From Acidobacteriota bacterium (lineage in GTDB: Bacteria > Acidobacteriota > Terriglobia > Bryobacterales > UBA6623): a stretch of 46,255 nucleotides of DNA. Positions 1 to 7,589 of the stretch are shown in pieces (the first letter of the stretch is position 1; every line of letters starts with the position of its first letter). Made by a program: the position numbers and the translations under genes. The notes beneath the pieces are model-generated. The model did not search any database, was not told where the DNA came from, and was given only the letters and a program-made list of their open reading frames with translations. The DNA is taken from contig JAQBUE010000018.1 in NCBI GenBank assembly GCA_027624045.1, forward strand, positions 1 through 46,255, in the 5' to 3' direction.

Positions 1-1
1 C

Positions 2-58
2 TTCAGGATCATCTTGTATTGGAAACACTCCCTCCTTTCAGGATCATCTTGCATTGGA
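2..58. repeat. Two-copy 22-bp direct repeat at the window edge
   Basis: Two copies of a 22-base unit beginning TTCAGGATCATCTTG lie at 2-23 and 37-58 (35-base period). They match at 21 of 22 positions; the difference is T/C at the sixteenth base. I see no further copy in the window and no transposase beside it. On the reverse strand the unit reads TCCAAT-CAAGATGATCC, which resembles the short multiple repeats inside the ends of IS21-family insertion sequences. That link is inference; it could equally be a plain regulatory repeat or the tail of an array cut by the window edge. Confidence 0.6.
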
Positions 59-71
59 CAACTCTGGAGCC

Positions 72-100
72 GGTTTTTCCTGCTTGTTCTGAGTTACAAT
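72..100 (+). promoter_or_regulatory. Candidate promoter for the zinc-ribbon/yidD pair
   Basis: A TACAAT hexamer at 95-100 matches the sigma-70 -10 consensus in five of six positions and lies about 70 bases upstream of the first start codon. No good -35 box is visible at the usual spacing, only a T-rich stretch near 74-79. Tentative. Confidence 0.3.
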
Positions 101-172
101 ATCGCGATCGGCGCCCGCGCAAGCATCGTTGTCCTTGCGGGTAAGGATGAGAAAAGGGGCGGATAGGATGAA

Positions 173-574
173 ATGATGGGAACAGCTATCAACTACGTGC
201 GGACTTTGAGTTTAGTACGAGCCTTGACGCCGGCAATGCTTTTGCTGGTTCCGGCTCAAAGGGCCTTTGGGCAAAATGAAATGGAGGATGCTGCCGCGTT
301 GGGCGCATGCGCGACCTGCAGCGGCGTAATGCTCCTGATACCAATTGCGCTACTGGCGCTCAATATCTATCTGCTGGTCTGGGTATCAAAGGACGCCAAG
401 GCCCGAGGGCTCGACAACTCCGTCCTTTGGATGATCGTGGTCCTGGTGTTCAGTCTGCTCGGCTTGCTGATCTACATCTTGTCGAGGCCCAAGGGTGAAT
501 TGGTGGCGTGTGCGACTTGCGGAAACAAGAGACTGCAGACGAGCGCCAAATGCCCAAGCTGCGGGAACGCCTAA
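173..574 (+). CDS. Small membrane protein with C-terminal zinc ribbon
   Basis: A 133-residue protein of no family I can name. Residues 1-34 form a cleavable-looking signal or first membrane segment ending in an Ala/Gln-rich stretch. A CATCSG motif follows near residue 46, then two hydrophobic segments around residues 52-71 and 84-104 separated by a charged loop (SKDAKARGLDN), a layout shared with PLDc_N-like membrane domains. The tail carries CATC and CPSC pairs, a typical four-cysteine zinc ribbon on the cytoplasmic side. The start ATG follows a purine-rich GGATAGGATG stretch. The 3' end overlaps the yidD start by 25 bases in another frame, so the two are probably translationally coupled. 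This hints at a membrane-biogenesis role, but the function is unknown. Confidence 0.75.
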   Translation: MMGTAINYVRTLSLVRALTPAMLLLVPAQRAFGQNEMEDAAALGACATCSGVMLLIPIALLALNIYLLVWVSKDAKARGLDNSVLWMIVVLVFSLLGLLIYILSRPKGELVACATCGNKRLQTSAKCPSCGNA

Positions 575-879
575 AAAGGCCGGAAACCTACCTCGCTTTT
601 GCCGCGGTGTTGGTGCTGGCGGTGGCGGCCGATTCGTTTCGGCCCGCCGAGCAGCAGTACTCCGCCCGGGCATATGGCGACTTGGTGGGGATCTATCAGT
701 CACATGTGAGTCCCATGATGCGGTCCTGTGTCCGATGCCGTTACCGGCCGACGTGTTCGGAATACTCGAGGCAGGCCGTCGCTCGGTACGGGCTGCTGAC
801 GGGTTTGCGGATGTCGATCGCGCGCACTCTGTCTTGCCGCCCCTCTGTTCCGTTGGGGACACCCGATCCCGTGTCATAA
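550..879 (+). CDS. yidD: Membrane protein insertion efficiency factor YidD
   Basis: This 109-residue protein has the YidD core: IYQ..VSP near residues 44-50, CRYRPTCSEY, an AxxxYGLLTG stretch and a closing RTLSCRP. YidD is a small inner-face membrane-associated protein that helps YidC insert membrane proteins. Here a hydrophobic segment (about residues 14-27) precedes the core, so the protein is probably anchored. ATG at 550 is chosen because it gives MPKLRERLKRP just before the hydrophobic segment; an upstream in-frame ATG at 508 lies deep inside the preceding gene. YidD usually sits between rnpA and yidC; neither is near here, so this is an orphan or second copy. The residues after SCRP (SVPLGTPDPVS) are degenerate. 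Confidence 0.85.
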   Translation: MPKLRERLKRPETYLAFAAVLVLAVAADSFRPAEQQYSARAYGDLVGIYQSHVSPMMRSCVRCRYRPTCSEYSRQAVARYGLLTGLRMSIARTLSCRPSVPLGTPDPVS

Positions 880-966
880 GGTGTTCATAAGGAGGTCGCG
901 GATAAAGACTTGCCAAGCCGCTTTTCTCGCGGTGCTCCGAAACGAATCTGCGAATCGACCTCCGCC

Positions 967-2307
967 ATGAATACCGTCCTCTTCCGTGCCTCGGTCATCG
1001 CCGCCCTGGGAGGCTTTCTCTTCGGCTTCGACACGGCGGTCATCTCCGGCACCACTGACCAATTGCGGGAGGTCTTCGGCCTCACGCCCAATACGCTCGG
1101 CTTCACCGTGGCGAGCGCCCTGATCGGCACCATCCTGGGCGCCATTCTGGCCGGCAAGCCGTCGGACACACTTGGGCGCCGCAGAACACTGAGCTGGATC
1201 GCGGTTCTCTACTTCATATCCGCCATCGGCAGCGGCCTGGCTTGGGACTGGTACTCGTTCCTAATATTCCGGCTGATCGGAGGTCTGGCGGTGGGCGGCT
1301 CATCGGTCGTTGCGCCGATGTATATTGCCGAAATCTCTCCCGCGCGTCTGCGGGGCCGGCTTGTCGCGATCACTCAGCTGAACGTCGTTTCGGGCATCCT
1401 GGCCGCGTACCTCTCGAACTACCTGATCGCTCAGTTCCAACTCGGGTCCGCCGAGTGGCGCCTGATGTTCGGCGTTGAAGCCCTGCCGGCAGCTCTCTTC
1501 TTCCTGTTGCTATTCGTGACGCCGCTCAGCCCGCGCTGGCTGGTCGCGCAAGGGCGCCGTGAGGAGGCGGTCGCCGTGCTCCACTCGTTGGGCGCTGATT
1601 CGGTGGAGAAGCTGATTCAGCAAATCGAAGAGTCACTCGCCCTTGAACGCCATAGCATGCAGGAACCGCTTTTCCAGAAGGCCTATCGGCAACCCATCCT
1701 TCTGGCCATCGCGATCGCCACTTTTAATCAGCTTTCCGGCATCAACGCCCTGATGTACTATGCGCCGCACATCTTTCAGATGGCCGGCGCGGGTGAAGAC
1801 TCGGCGCTGCTGCAGGCGGTGGCCGTCGGAGGCACGATGCTCGTCTTCACGCTGGCCGGACTGGCGGTGATCGACCACATCGGACGGCGCAAGCTCATGA
1901 TCATCGGCTCGATCGGCTACATCGCGAGCCTTGTCGCCGTGGCCGGGGCTTTCTATTCCTACGGTACGGATTTTGACGACTTCGGAAGCACGGTAGTGCT
2001 GGCAAGCCTGCTGGTCTTCATTGCCGCGCACGGCCTCGGCCAAGGGGCGGTGATCTGGGTCTTTTTGAGCGAGACCTTCCCGAATCGAGTCCGCGCGCGG
2101 GGTCAAGCCCTGGGTAGCTTCACGCATTGGTTCTTCGCCGCTCTCATCTCGTGGACTTTCCCGATCATCGCCGATGTGTCGGGTGGCCATGCGTTTGCGT
2201 TCTACGCCGTGATGATGGTGCTGCAGTTAGTCTGGGTGGTGCGCGTAATGCCAGAGACCAAGGGCATACCGTTGGAAGAGATCCAAAGACGACTTGGGAT
2301 TGATTAG
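967..2307 (+). CDS. MFS sugar porter (XylE/GalP-like proton symporter)
   Basis: A 12-helix major facilitator of the sugar porter family, predicted to move a hexose or pentose into the cytoplasm with protons. Visible family motifs in order: GGFLFGFDTAVISG in helix 1, a D-TLGRRRT loop, a helix 4-5 PMYIAEISPARLRGRL motif, QLSGINALMYY in helix 7, a DHIGRRKLM loop, VFLSETFPNRVRARG after helix 10, and the terminal PETKG. ATG at 967 gives 446 residues and aligns with the XylE-type start, but has no ribosome binding site. A TTG at 910, fourteen bases after a perfect AAGGAGG (889-895), gives 465 residues and may be the real start. Substrate cannot be told from sequence. The gene starts 87 bases after yidD and has no sugar-catabolic neighbours. 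Confidence 0.88.
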   Translation: MNTVLFRASVIAALGGFLFGFDTAVISGTTDQLREVFGLTPNTLGFTVASALIGTILGAILAGKPSDTLGRRRTLSWIAVLYFISAIGSGLAWDWYSFLIFRLIGGLAVGGSSVVAPMYIAEISPARLRGRLVAITQLNVVSGILAAYLSNYLIAQFQLGSAEWRLMFGVEALPAALFFLLLFVTPLSPRWLVAQGRREEAVAVLHSLGADSVEKLIQQIEESLALERHSMQEPLFQKAYRQPILLAIAIATFNQLSGINALMYYAPHIFQMAGAGEDSALLQAVAVGGTMLVFTLAGLAVIDHIGRRKLMIIGSIGYIASLVAVAGAFYSYGTDFDDFGSTVVLASLLVFIAAHGLGQGAVIWVFLSETFPNRVRARGQALGSFTHWFFAALISWTFPIIADVSGGHAFAFYAVMMVLQLVWVVRVMPETKGIPLEEIQRRLGID

Positions 2308-2349
2308 GAGCGGAGCATACCGTCCTCCACCGGAAGCTACGATGAGAAC

Positions 2350-3084
2350 TTGGTTGCATCCCCTGTGAAGTTTCTTTTGACAAACGACGACGGCATAGAA
2401 GCGCCGGGGCTGAAGGCTTTGGAGCGGCTTGTAGCGGGTTTTGGGCACGGGGGCGGCCCTGAAGATAGACTCGTGATAGCGCCGAGCTCCCCCGCGTCGG
2501 GCATCAGCCACGCCACGACCACCGACGGTCCGCTGCGCGTGAATCGCCTCGGCGCCCGGCGGCACTCCGTCGATGGGACACCGGCGGACTGCGTGCGTGT
2601 GGCTCTGCATCGTCATGCCGGAGAGTTTGATTGGGTGTTGGCGGGGGTGAATAACGGCGGGAATCTTGGCATCGATGTCTATCATTCTGGAACCGTGGCG
2701 GCCGTGCGGGAGGCGGCGATTCATGGCTTGCCCGGAATCGCGATTTCTCACTATCACAATCATCCTCTCGGGGATGCGGATTGGGAACGGGCGATACGTT
2801 GGGCAGGGCCGGTGATCGAAGACCTGATCGCGCGGCCTTGGCTGCCCGGCCAGTTTTGGAACGTCAATCTACCCGCGCCTGACCTTGCGCCGGATGCGCC
2901 TGAGGTGGTGCATTGCTCGCTCGATCCGTCGCCGCTGGTGTTGAGCTTTCGCGAGGAGCAGGACCTGCTGCACTACGATGGGCGCTATTCACTGCGCCCG
3001 CGCCGTGACGGCATGGATGTCGACGTTTGTTTTGGGGGCAGGATCGTCGTGACCCGGATGGGCGTCCACGACCAGGCTCCTTGA
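2350..3084 (+). CDS. surE: 5'/3'-nucleotidase SurE
   Basis: SurE is a cytoplasmic metal-dependent phosphatase acting on nucleoside monophosphates. The N-terminal LLTNDDGIEAPGL carries the Asp-Asp metal site, APSSPASGISHATT carries the conserved serine, and VNNGGNLGIDVYHSGTVAAVREAA carries the metal-binding Asn and the family-defining HSGTV block. Length (244 aa) fits the family. The frame opens at TTG 2350. An in-frame GTG at 2365 would give MKFLLTNDDG, the more usual SurE start; neither has a strong ribosome binding site. It stands 42 bases after the sugar porter and may be co-transcribed. A strong hairpin follows the stop. Confidence 0.92.
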   Translation: MVASPVKFLLTNDDGIEAPGLKALERLVAGFGHGGGPEDRLVIAPSSPASGISHATTTDGPLRVNRLGARRHSVDGTPADCVRVALHRHAGEFDWVLAGVNNGGNLGIDVYHSGTVAAVREAAIHGLPGIAISHYHNHPLGDADWERAIRWAGPVIEDLIARPWLPGQFWNVNLPAPDLAPDAPEVVHCSLDPSPLVLSFREEQDLLHYDGRYSLRPRRDGMDVDVCFGGRIVVTRMGVHDQAP

Positions 3085-3115
3085 GCCAACTCGTATTCCA
3101 GGCTTCGAATCAGTA

Positions 3116-3150
3116 AGACAGGGCGCGGGAGGAGATCCCGCGCCCTGTCT
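3116..3150. terminator. Perfect 15-bp hairpin between convergent genes
   Basis: Arms at 3116-3130 (AGACAGGGCGCGGGA) and 3136-3150 are perfectly complementary around a 5-base GGAGA loop. It sits between surE and the convergent peroxidase gene and probably serves both. No U-tract follows on either strand, so it is not a textbook intrinsic terminator. Confidence 0.7.
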
Positions 3151-3175
3151 CACTCTTGCGGGGAAGGAACCGCCT

Positions 3176-4261
3176 TTATGGCAGGGTCGGCTCCATGATC
3201 GTGTAGTCGACATCGAGGGCCTTGAGGAAAGCAACCAGGTCGGCCTTGTCTTCGTCGGTGAGCTCGGCATTTTTGGCGTCGGCGAGGTTCTTTTCGTCGA
3301 GCCACTTATTGGCTTTGCCGCCGCTCGTCATGATATCCACGGTTTCCTCGAGCGTTGCCACGCTACCGTCGTGCATGTAGGGCGCGGACTTGCTGATGTC
3401 GAGCAGCGTCGGCGTCTTGAACGCACCGGTGTCTTTCTCGTCACTGGAGACCTTGGCGCGGCCAACGTCGGGTGTGGCGGCATCCATCCCGATACCAACG
3501 TTGTGGTATTGCAGGTCGGTTAACAAAAGGCCGTCGTGGCAGTTGGTGCATTTGGCCTTCTCGCTGAAGACTGCCCAGCCGCGCTTGGCCTGCTCGGAAA
3601 TGGCGGAGTCGTCGCCGCCGCGGAAGCGGACCCAGGCTGAGTCGGCGGCGACGATCGTGCGCATAAAAGATGCCACGGCCATGGCCACGTTATCGGGTGT
3701 GGCGTCTCCGCCGAAGATCGCATTGAACTGTTCCTTGTAGCCCGGGATCTCGTTCAGATTGGCGCAGATATCATCCATGCTCGGTGCGCCGTCTTTGCCG
3801 GTAGCGCCCATATTGCCCCCGCTCCAGGCGCCTCCAACCTGTTTCTCCAGCGACGGGGAACGGCCGTCCCAATAGAACGCAGAGTGATAGCCGATGTTCC
3901 ACATCGTCGGGCTGGAGCGTGTGAGTGTCTTATCGAAGGCGCCGATGGCGAGCGGCTTGCCGTCGGTGAGGCCGTTTTCCTTCAGATGGCAGCCGTAGCA
4001 GGAGCGGACGCCGTCGCCGCTGAGGCGCTTGTCGTAGTAGAGTTGCTTGCCAAGAGCGACCTTTTCAGCCGTCATTGGATTGGTGGCCGGAACTTCCATC
4101 TCGGCGTAACCGGCGAGTTGCGGGAAGGCCGGGGCTTCGGCGGTTTCTGCTTCCGGCTCAGGGGCTTCACTGCCCCCGCAGCCGATCAGTCCGAGTGTCG
4201 CGACCATCGTCGCCAGAAGCAGAATTGTTTTGTGACGACGTTCTAACCGAAAGGGCAGCAT
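3176..4261 (-). CDS. Di-heme cytochrome c peroxidase, lipoprotein form (CcpA/MauG family)
   Basis: A 361-residue periplasmic di-heme peroxidase-family protein. Residues 1-28 are a lipoprotein signal peptide with lipobox LIGC (Cys28), followed by an acidic PEPEAETAEAP linker, so it is probably membrane-tethered. Heme sites are CYGCH (Cys88, Cys91, His92) and CTNCH (Cys238, Cys241, His242); Met in SAPYMHDGS (about 297) is the likely distal ligand of the second heme. The SSPTMWN and FYWDGR blocks are typical of the family, which reduces hydrogen peroxide with electrons from small cytochromes; some relatives oxidise other substrates. ATG at 4261 is chosen over an upstream ATG at 4318 because AAGGAGA precedes it at normal spacing and the signal peptide starts there. 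No electron-donor gene is adjacent. Confidence 0.9.
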   Translation of the reverse strand: MLPFRLERRHKTILLLATMVATLGLIGCGGSEAPEPEAETAEAPAFPQLAGYAEMEVPATNPMTAEKVALGKQLYYDKRLSGDGVRSCYGCHLKENGLTDGKPLAIGAFDKTLTRSSPTMWNIGYHSAFYWDGRSPSLEKQVGGAWSGGNMGATGKDGAPSMDDICANLNEIPGYKEQFNAIFGGDATPDNVAMAVASFMRTIVAADSAWVRFRGGDDSAISEQAKRGWAVFSEKAKCTNCHDGLLLTDLQYHNVGIGMDAATPDVGRAKVSSDEKDTGAFKTPTLLDISKSAPYMHDGSVATLEETVDIMTSGGKANKWLDEKNLADAKNAELTDEDKADLVAFLKALDVDYTIMEPTLP

Positions 4262-4377
4262 GACGTATTTCTCCTTGTTGACGCCTCCTCGTGGGAGACG
4301 TTCTTCTTGAGTGGTCATTGTATCGTCGCGTTTTGCCCCATATCAAGGGCTTCCTGAGGAAAACTCCGGCAGGCTCC

Positions 4378-5841
4378 CTAGCGGAACTCTGCCTTGAAGC
4401 GTTTGATCTGGTCGGCCTCGGGGAGTTTCCGGTAGAACGGGTCGAGCGGAAAGCACCCCGAAATGAAGCCCTTGCGCGGGCCGGTGGTGCAGTCGCTGAA
4501 GGTGCGGCAGATGCGTTTCGGCTCGAGCGAACCCTTCTCGAGAACGTCTCTTGGCAGAGTGGGATAGGAGAGTACCATGCGCCCCAAACCCACCGAATCG
4601 ACACGTCCCGTGCGGACAGCCCACTGCGCGACGTGCGGCAGATATTCCTGCAGATAGGAGTACGCTGTCCCAACGATCGCCATCTCGGGGAAGCGTTTCT
4701 TGAGCGCGGCGGTGACTTCGATTTGGCGCGCGCAGCCTGCCAGCGGGTCTTCGGGTGGTTGGTAACCGTCAGAGGGCGGAAAGAGCGCTGGGCGCTGAAT
4801 GTGCGGGTTGTAGTAAGGGCTGCCGCAACTGATGTTGAGCATGCGGATGCCGAGGTCCCGCAGTAGCGCGATGAACTTCTCCGGTTCGCCCAGTTCGTAC
4901 TCAGTGGGGTGGGTGGCGTTGACGCCGAAACCGTAGCTGTAAGGTGTGGCTTCGGAAAAATCGTCTGGGATGCCGGGGCCGAGTTTGGTTCCTTCACTCT
5001 GATCGGGGTCGGGGTGGAAGGGCACGAGGTCGAAGGCGCTGAGCCGGACGCCGATCTTGAGATGGCTCGTGACAGCTCGAATTCCCTCGACGATTTCGCG
5101 TAGGAAGTGCGTTCGGTTCTCAAACGAACCGCCGTACGGGCCGGGCCGAGTGTGGGCGCTGAGAAATTCGTGGCCCAGGTAACCGTGGCAATGCTTGACG
5201 TCGACAAACGCCGCGCCACAGTCCTCGGCGATCTTGCCGGCGGCGATGAATCGCTCGACGATACGGCGGATGTCGTCGTCGCTGAGGACCGGGTAGTCGG
5301 GCTCGAGGCCGAATTTGCGGTCGAGCAGCGGGTGGTGGTAGAGGATTTGGGGCTCGGGCTTGTCTTTGCGGAATGGTTTCGAGAAGCGCCCGGAGTGTGT
5401 GAGTTGGAAGCCCACAAGCAGGTTGTCGGTCGAGCCCACCTCGACGCGGTGTGTCTCGATGAGTTCATCGAGGAGTTGGGCGAGGCTGTCGCGCGTGTCG
5501 TCGTTGATCAGGAGCTGATTGGGGTTGGCGCGGGCGTCCGGCAGAACGGCCATTGCCTCGCCGCCCCAGATCCATTTCGCACCGCTGCGGCCGAAGTTGC
5601 GCCAACGGCGCCGGACCAGATCGCTTGGCCGTCCGTCGGCTTCTGCGTCCCAGCCTTCCATGGGGTGGATGGTGAAGCGGTTGCCAACGGTGAAGCCGTC
5701 GATCTCGAGCGGCTGAGCAAGTGGCGAGGTGGGGGCGGTTTCGATTGCATCCTCGCAGCCGATAGTAAGGCCTAGACCGGCGAGATGCTCCCGGAAAGAC
5801 TCAGCGGTTTTGAAGGTGGCGACGCGTGGGTAGGAGGTCAT
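4378..5841 (-). CDS. NADH:flavin oxidoreductase, Old Yellow Enzyme family
   Basis: A 487-residue FMN TIM-barrel of the OYE/2,4-dienoyl-CoA reductase superfamily. Visible blocks: NRFTIHPMEGWDAEADG (FMN site), FQLTHSGRFS, and KHCHGYLGHEFLS followed by GGSFENRTHFLREI (active site, about residues 215-255), then the GLGRM phosphate-binding motif near the C-terminus. It lacks the C-terminal FAD/NAD(P) domain of dienoyl-CoA reductase. Near the end is C-x5-C-x11-C (CRTFSDC to ISGC), which keeps the C-x11-C spacing of the reductase iron-sulfur site but shows only three of the usual four cysteines. The natural substrate is unknown. A TATACT hexamer lies at 5857-5862 upstream on this strand, and a GGGGGA purine run precedes the ATG. 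Confidence 0.85.
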   Translation of the reverse strand: MTSYPRVATFKTAESFREHLAGLGLTIGCEDAIETAPTSPLAQPLEIDGFTVGNRFTIHPMEGWDAEADGRPSDLVRRRWRNFGRSGAKWIWGGEAMAVLPDARANPNQLLINDDTRDSLAQLLDELIETHRVEVGSTDNLLVGFQLTHSGRFSKPFRKDKPEPQILYHHPLLDRKFGLEPDYPVLSDDDIRRIVERFIAAGKIAEDCGAAFVDVKHCHGYLGHEFLSAHTRPGPYGGSFENRTHFLREIVEGIRAVTSHLKIGVRLSAFDLVPFHPDPDQSEGTKLGPGIPDDFSEATPYSYGFGVNATHPTEYELGEPEKFIALLRDLGIRMLNISCGSPYYNPHIQRPALFPPSDGYQPPEDPLAGCARQIEVTAALKKRFPEMAIVGTAYSYLQEYLPHVAQWAVRTGRVDSVGLGRMVLSYPTLPRDVLEKGSLEPKRICRTFSDCTTGPRKGFISGCFPLDPFYRKLPEADQIKRFKAEFR

Positions 5842-5937
5842 GCGTGTAAGTCCCCCAGTATAGTTGTGCTGGCTGCTGGGATTGCGGACCTTGCGTCGAC
5901 CGTTGTGGTTCTTACTCTTCGACTCTGAATCGCGCCC

Positions 5938-6324
5938 TTACGCCGCTGGCCAGCCGGTCTTGGGGCCGGGGTAGGGTTTGGGCTGCTGGATTTTCGGGAA
6001 GCTGCTGACGGCGCCTCCGGATTCGATGACTTCAAGGCATTCGCGGGCGGCTTGCTCGATGGCTTTGGTGTCGACGCCGTCCCACTCGGGCAGATACGAC
6101 TGGATCTTCTTGATGCCTTTGCGAAGCTGTCTGGTGGCGCCGATGTAGTTCTTGTTGCGGTGGTGGTAGAAGCCGACGGCGAAGTGGATCAGGCTTTGCA
6201 GGAACCAGCGGTCCGGTTGCTTGGTCGGCGTCCAGACTTCTTCGAGGACTTCGTGGCATTCGAAGAACTCGCGGCGGTTGAACAGGTCGATGCCTTGTTG
6301 GAAAAGGATTCTAGGGTCCTGCAT
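5938..6324 (-). CDS. DUF309 domain protein
   Basis: A 128-residue, mainly helical protein matching the DUF309 pattern: FNRREFFECHEVLEEVW at residues 14-30, then a hydrophobic QSLIHFAVGFYHHRNKNY segment and a repeat-like RQLRKGIKKI helix. The paired His/Glu residues suggest a metal or ligand pocket, but the biochemical function of the family is not established to my knowledge. The C-terminus is a Pro/Gly-rich tail. It is transcribed divergently from the sulfite-oxidase-like gene, and a hyphenated palindrome (TAGACT-CTC-AGTCTA, 6327-6341) sits directly upstream of its start. Confidence 0.8.
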   Translation of the reverse strand: MQDPRILFQQGIDLFNRREFFECHEVLEEVWTPTKQPDRWFLQSLIHFAVGFYHHRNKNYIGATRQLRKGIKKIQSYLPEWDGVDTKAIEQAARECLEVIESGGAVSSFPKIQQPKPYPGPKTGWPAA

Positions 6325-6326
6325 GC

Positions 6327-6341
6327 TAGACTCTCAGTCTA
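6327..6341. promoter_or_regulatory. Hyphenated palindrome next to the DUF309 start
   Basis: TAGACT and AGTCTA arms flank a 3-base CTC centre, ending three bases upstream of the minus-strand ATG at 6324. The position suggests an operator or a small 5' hairpin. No regulator gene is adjacent. Confidence 0.45.
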
Positions 6342-6382
6342 TTTGACGGGCCGAAGGCGTGATGAAGCGGCGGCGGCGGCGT

Positions 6383-6406
6383 CTCGAAAGAACGCGTTCT
6401 TTCGAG
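6383..6406. promoter_or_regulatory. Perfect 24-bp palindrome upstream of the molybdoprotein gene
   Basis: The left arm CTCGAAAGAACG (6383-6394) is the exact reverse complement of 6395-6406. It ends one base before the AAGGAG at 6408-6413 that precedes the start codon. It could be an operator for a dimeric regulator in the divergent promoter region, or an mRNA hairpin abutting the ribosome binding site. Confidence 0.7.
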
Positions 6407-6414
6407 CAAGGAGT

Positions 6415-7023
6415 ATGGTGTTCCCTTCGGAGCGAAAAGAACTAGAAGCCGCGCGCCGGGCCGATGGACGCCTGCCTCCGGGGCAGTCCTTGACTTTGAA
6501 ATGGCCGGTGTTGCATGAAGGATCGATCCCTACGTTTGATCCCAAGCGGTGGCGTTTTTCAGTGGGCGGGTTGGTCGAGAACGCATTCGAATTGACGTGG
6601 GGTGAGTTTCGAGATCTGCCTCACACGTCGGTAACGGCGGATTTCCATTGCGTAACCACCTGGAGCAAGTTTGACAATCACTGGGATGGGGTCCTGTTTC
6701 GCGTGATTGCAGCCAAGGCGGCTCCTAAACCGGAGGCCCAGTTTGTGATCGTGAAAGCAGAGGGTGGCTATACGACGAATGTTCCTTTGGAAGATTTGAT
6801 GCGGGACGATGTGTTGTTCGCCGATCAGCACAAGCCTGAGCCGCTCACGCCGGAGCATGGTGGGCCCCTGCGGCTGGTTGTGCCGCACCTCTACGCCTGG
6901 AAGAGCGCGAAGTGGGTGCAAAGCTTGGAGTTCATCGCGGAAGACAAGGCGGGCTATTGGGAGCGGGTCGGGTATCACATGCGGGGTGATCCGTTTCAAG
7001 AGCAGCGCTACCGGGAAAATTAG
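6415..7023 (+). CDS. Sulfite-oxidase-like molybdopterin oxidoreductase
   Basis: A 202-residue single-domain protein of the sulfite oxidase/YedY molybdopterin fold. FHCVTTWSKFDNHWDGV (about residues 80-96) holds the cysteine expected to ligate molybdenum (FHCVT); GGYTTNVPLEDL and HGGPLRLVVPHLYAWKSAKWV are conserved cofactor and substrate blocks. There is no signal peptide, so it belongs with short cytoplasmic sulfite-oxidase-like proteins rather than exported YedY; its physiological substrate is unknown. The start is uncertain: ATG 6415 is only one base from AAGGAG, GTG 6418 is four bases away, and MVFPSER matches the family N-terminus. A perfect palindrome lies directly upstream. The next gene begins two bases after its stop. 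Confidence 0.88.
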   Translation: MVFPSERKELEAARRADGRLPPGQSLTLKWPVLHEGSIPTFDPKRWRFSVGGLVENAFELTWGEFRDLPHTSVTADFHCVTTWSKFDNHWDGVLFRVIAAKAAPKPEAQFVIVKAEGGYTTNVPLEDLMRDDVLFADQHKPEPLTPEHGGPLRLVVPHLYAWKSAKWVQSLEFIAEDKAGYWERVGYHMRGDPFQEQRYREN

Positions 7024-7025
7024 CG

Positions 7026-7436
7026 ATGTCATGGTTTCGCCGACTGCTTCAGAAGGATAAGGAAACGCCTTTGCGGGGTGCGCGGCCGGTGCGGCGCGAA
7101 AAGACCTATTCTGCGGATACAGGCTATGTGTACCAATATGTTTATGAAGGGTATCGCGAGGCACAACAGGATTCACTGCCGGGCCACGAGCACGTTTTCA
7201 GCGTGACGTCGGACAGGTCTACCCGCTTTCCTCTAGGAATATTCCTTGCGCATCAAACTGTTGACGCTTATCGCGATAAACATGGCCGCGAATTGAATGC
7301 GACTGAGCAATATGCGATGGTGAAGATGCGCCTGTTTGAAGTATTTGATGAGCGAAACGATTTAGGTAATTCATCTCAGTCTGCAACGATCAGTCTGGAA
7401 AATATCGAAGAACATGCCGAGACCTTAGACTTGTGA
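7026..7436 (+). CDS. Conserved-looking hypothetical protein coupled to the molybdoprotein
   Basis: A 136-residue protein I do not recognise. It starts two bases after the stop of the sulfite-oxidase-like gene, so the two are almost certainly co-transcribed and coupled. The N-terminus is basic and amphipathic (SWFRRLLQKDKE), followed by a Tyr-rich YSADTGYVYQYVYEGYRE block, a compact middle region (HEHVFSVTSDRSTRFPLGIF), and a C-terminal helix-rich half containing KMRLFEVFDE. It has no cysteines, signal peptide or membrane segment. Codon use looks coding, though somewhat AT-richer towards the 3' end. A role as partner or maturation factor for the molybdoprotein is only a guess from position. 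Confidence 0.65.
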   Translation: MSWFRRLLQKDKETPLRGARPVRREKTYSADTGYVYQYVYEGYREAQQDSLPGHEHVFSVTSDRSTRFPLGIFLAHQTVDAYRDKHGRELNATEQYAMVKMRLFEVFDERNDLGNSSQSATISLENIEEHAETLDL

Positions 7437-7589
7437 CTCTGTTCGACGAGGCGGATCGCGGATCTATCAGTAACCGCGGTTTGTCAGCCGACCGAGACGG
7501 TGGTCAGGATGAAGTCGCGCCTACCGCGACCCGGCGCGGCAAAGCCATGCGCCACAAAGATAATGACGTCCTAGATAGGAGACAGGCCG

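Noticed and set aside
4167..5468. Long minus-strand open frame overlapping the flavoprotein and peroxidase genes
   Set aside because: Its translation is Ser/Arg/Thr/Pro-rich low-complexity sequence, typical of an alternative frame of GC-rich coding DNA.
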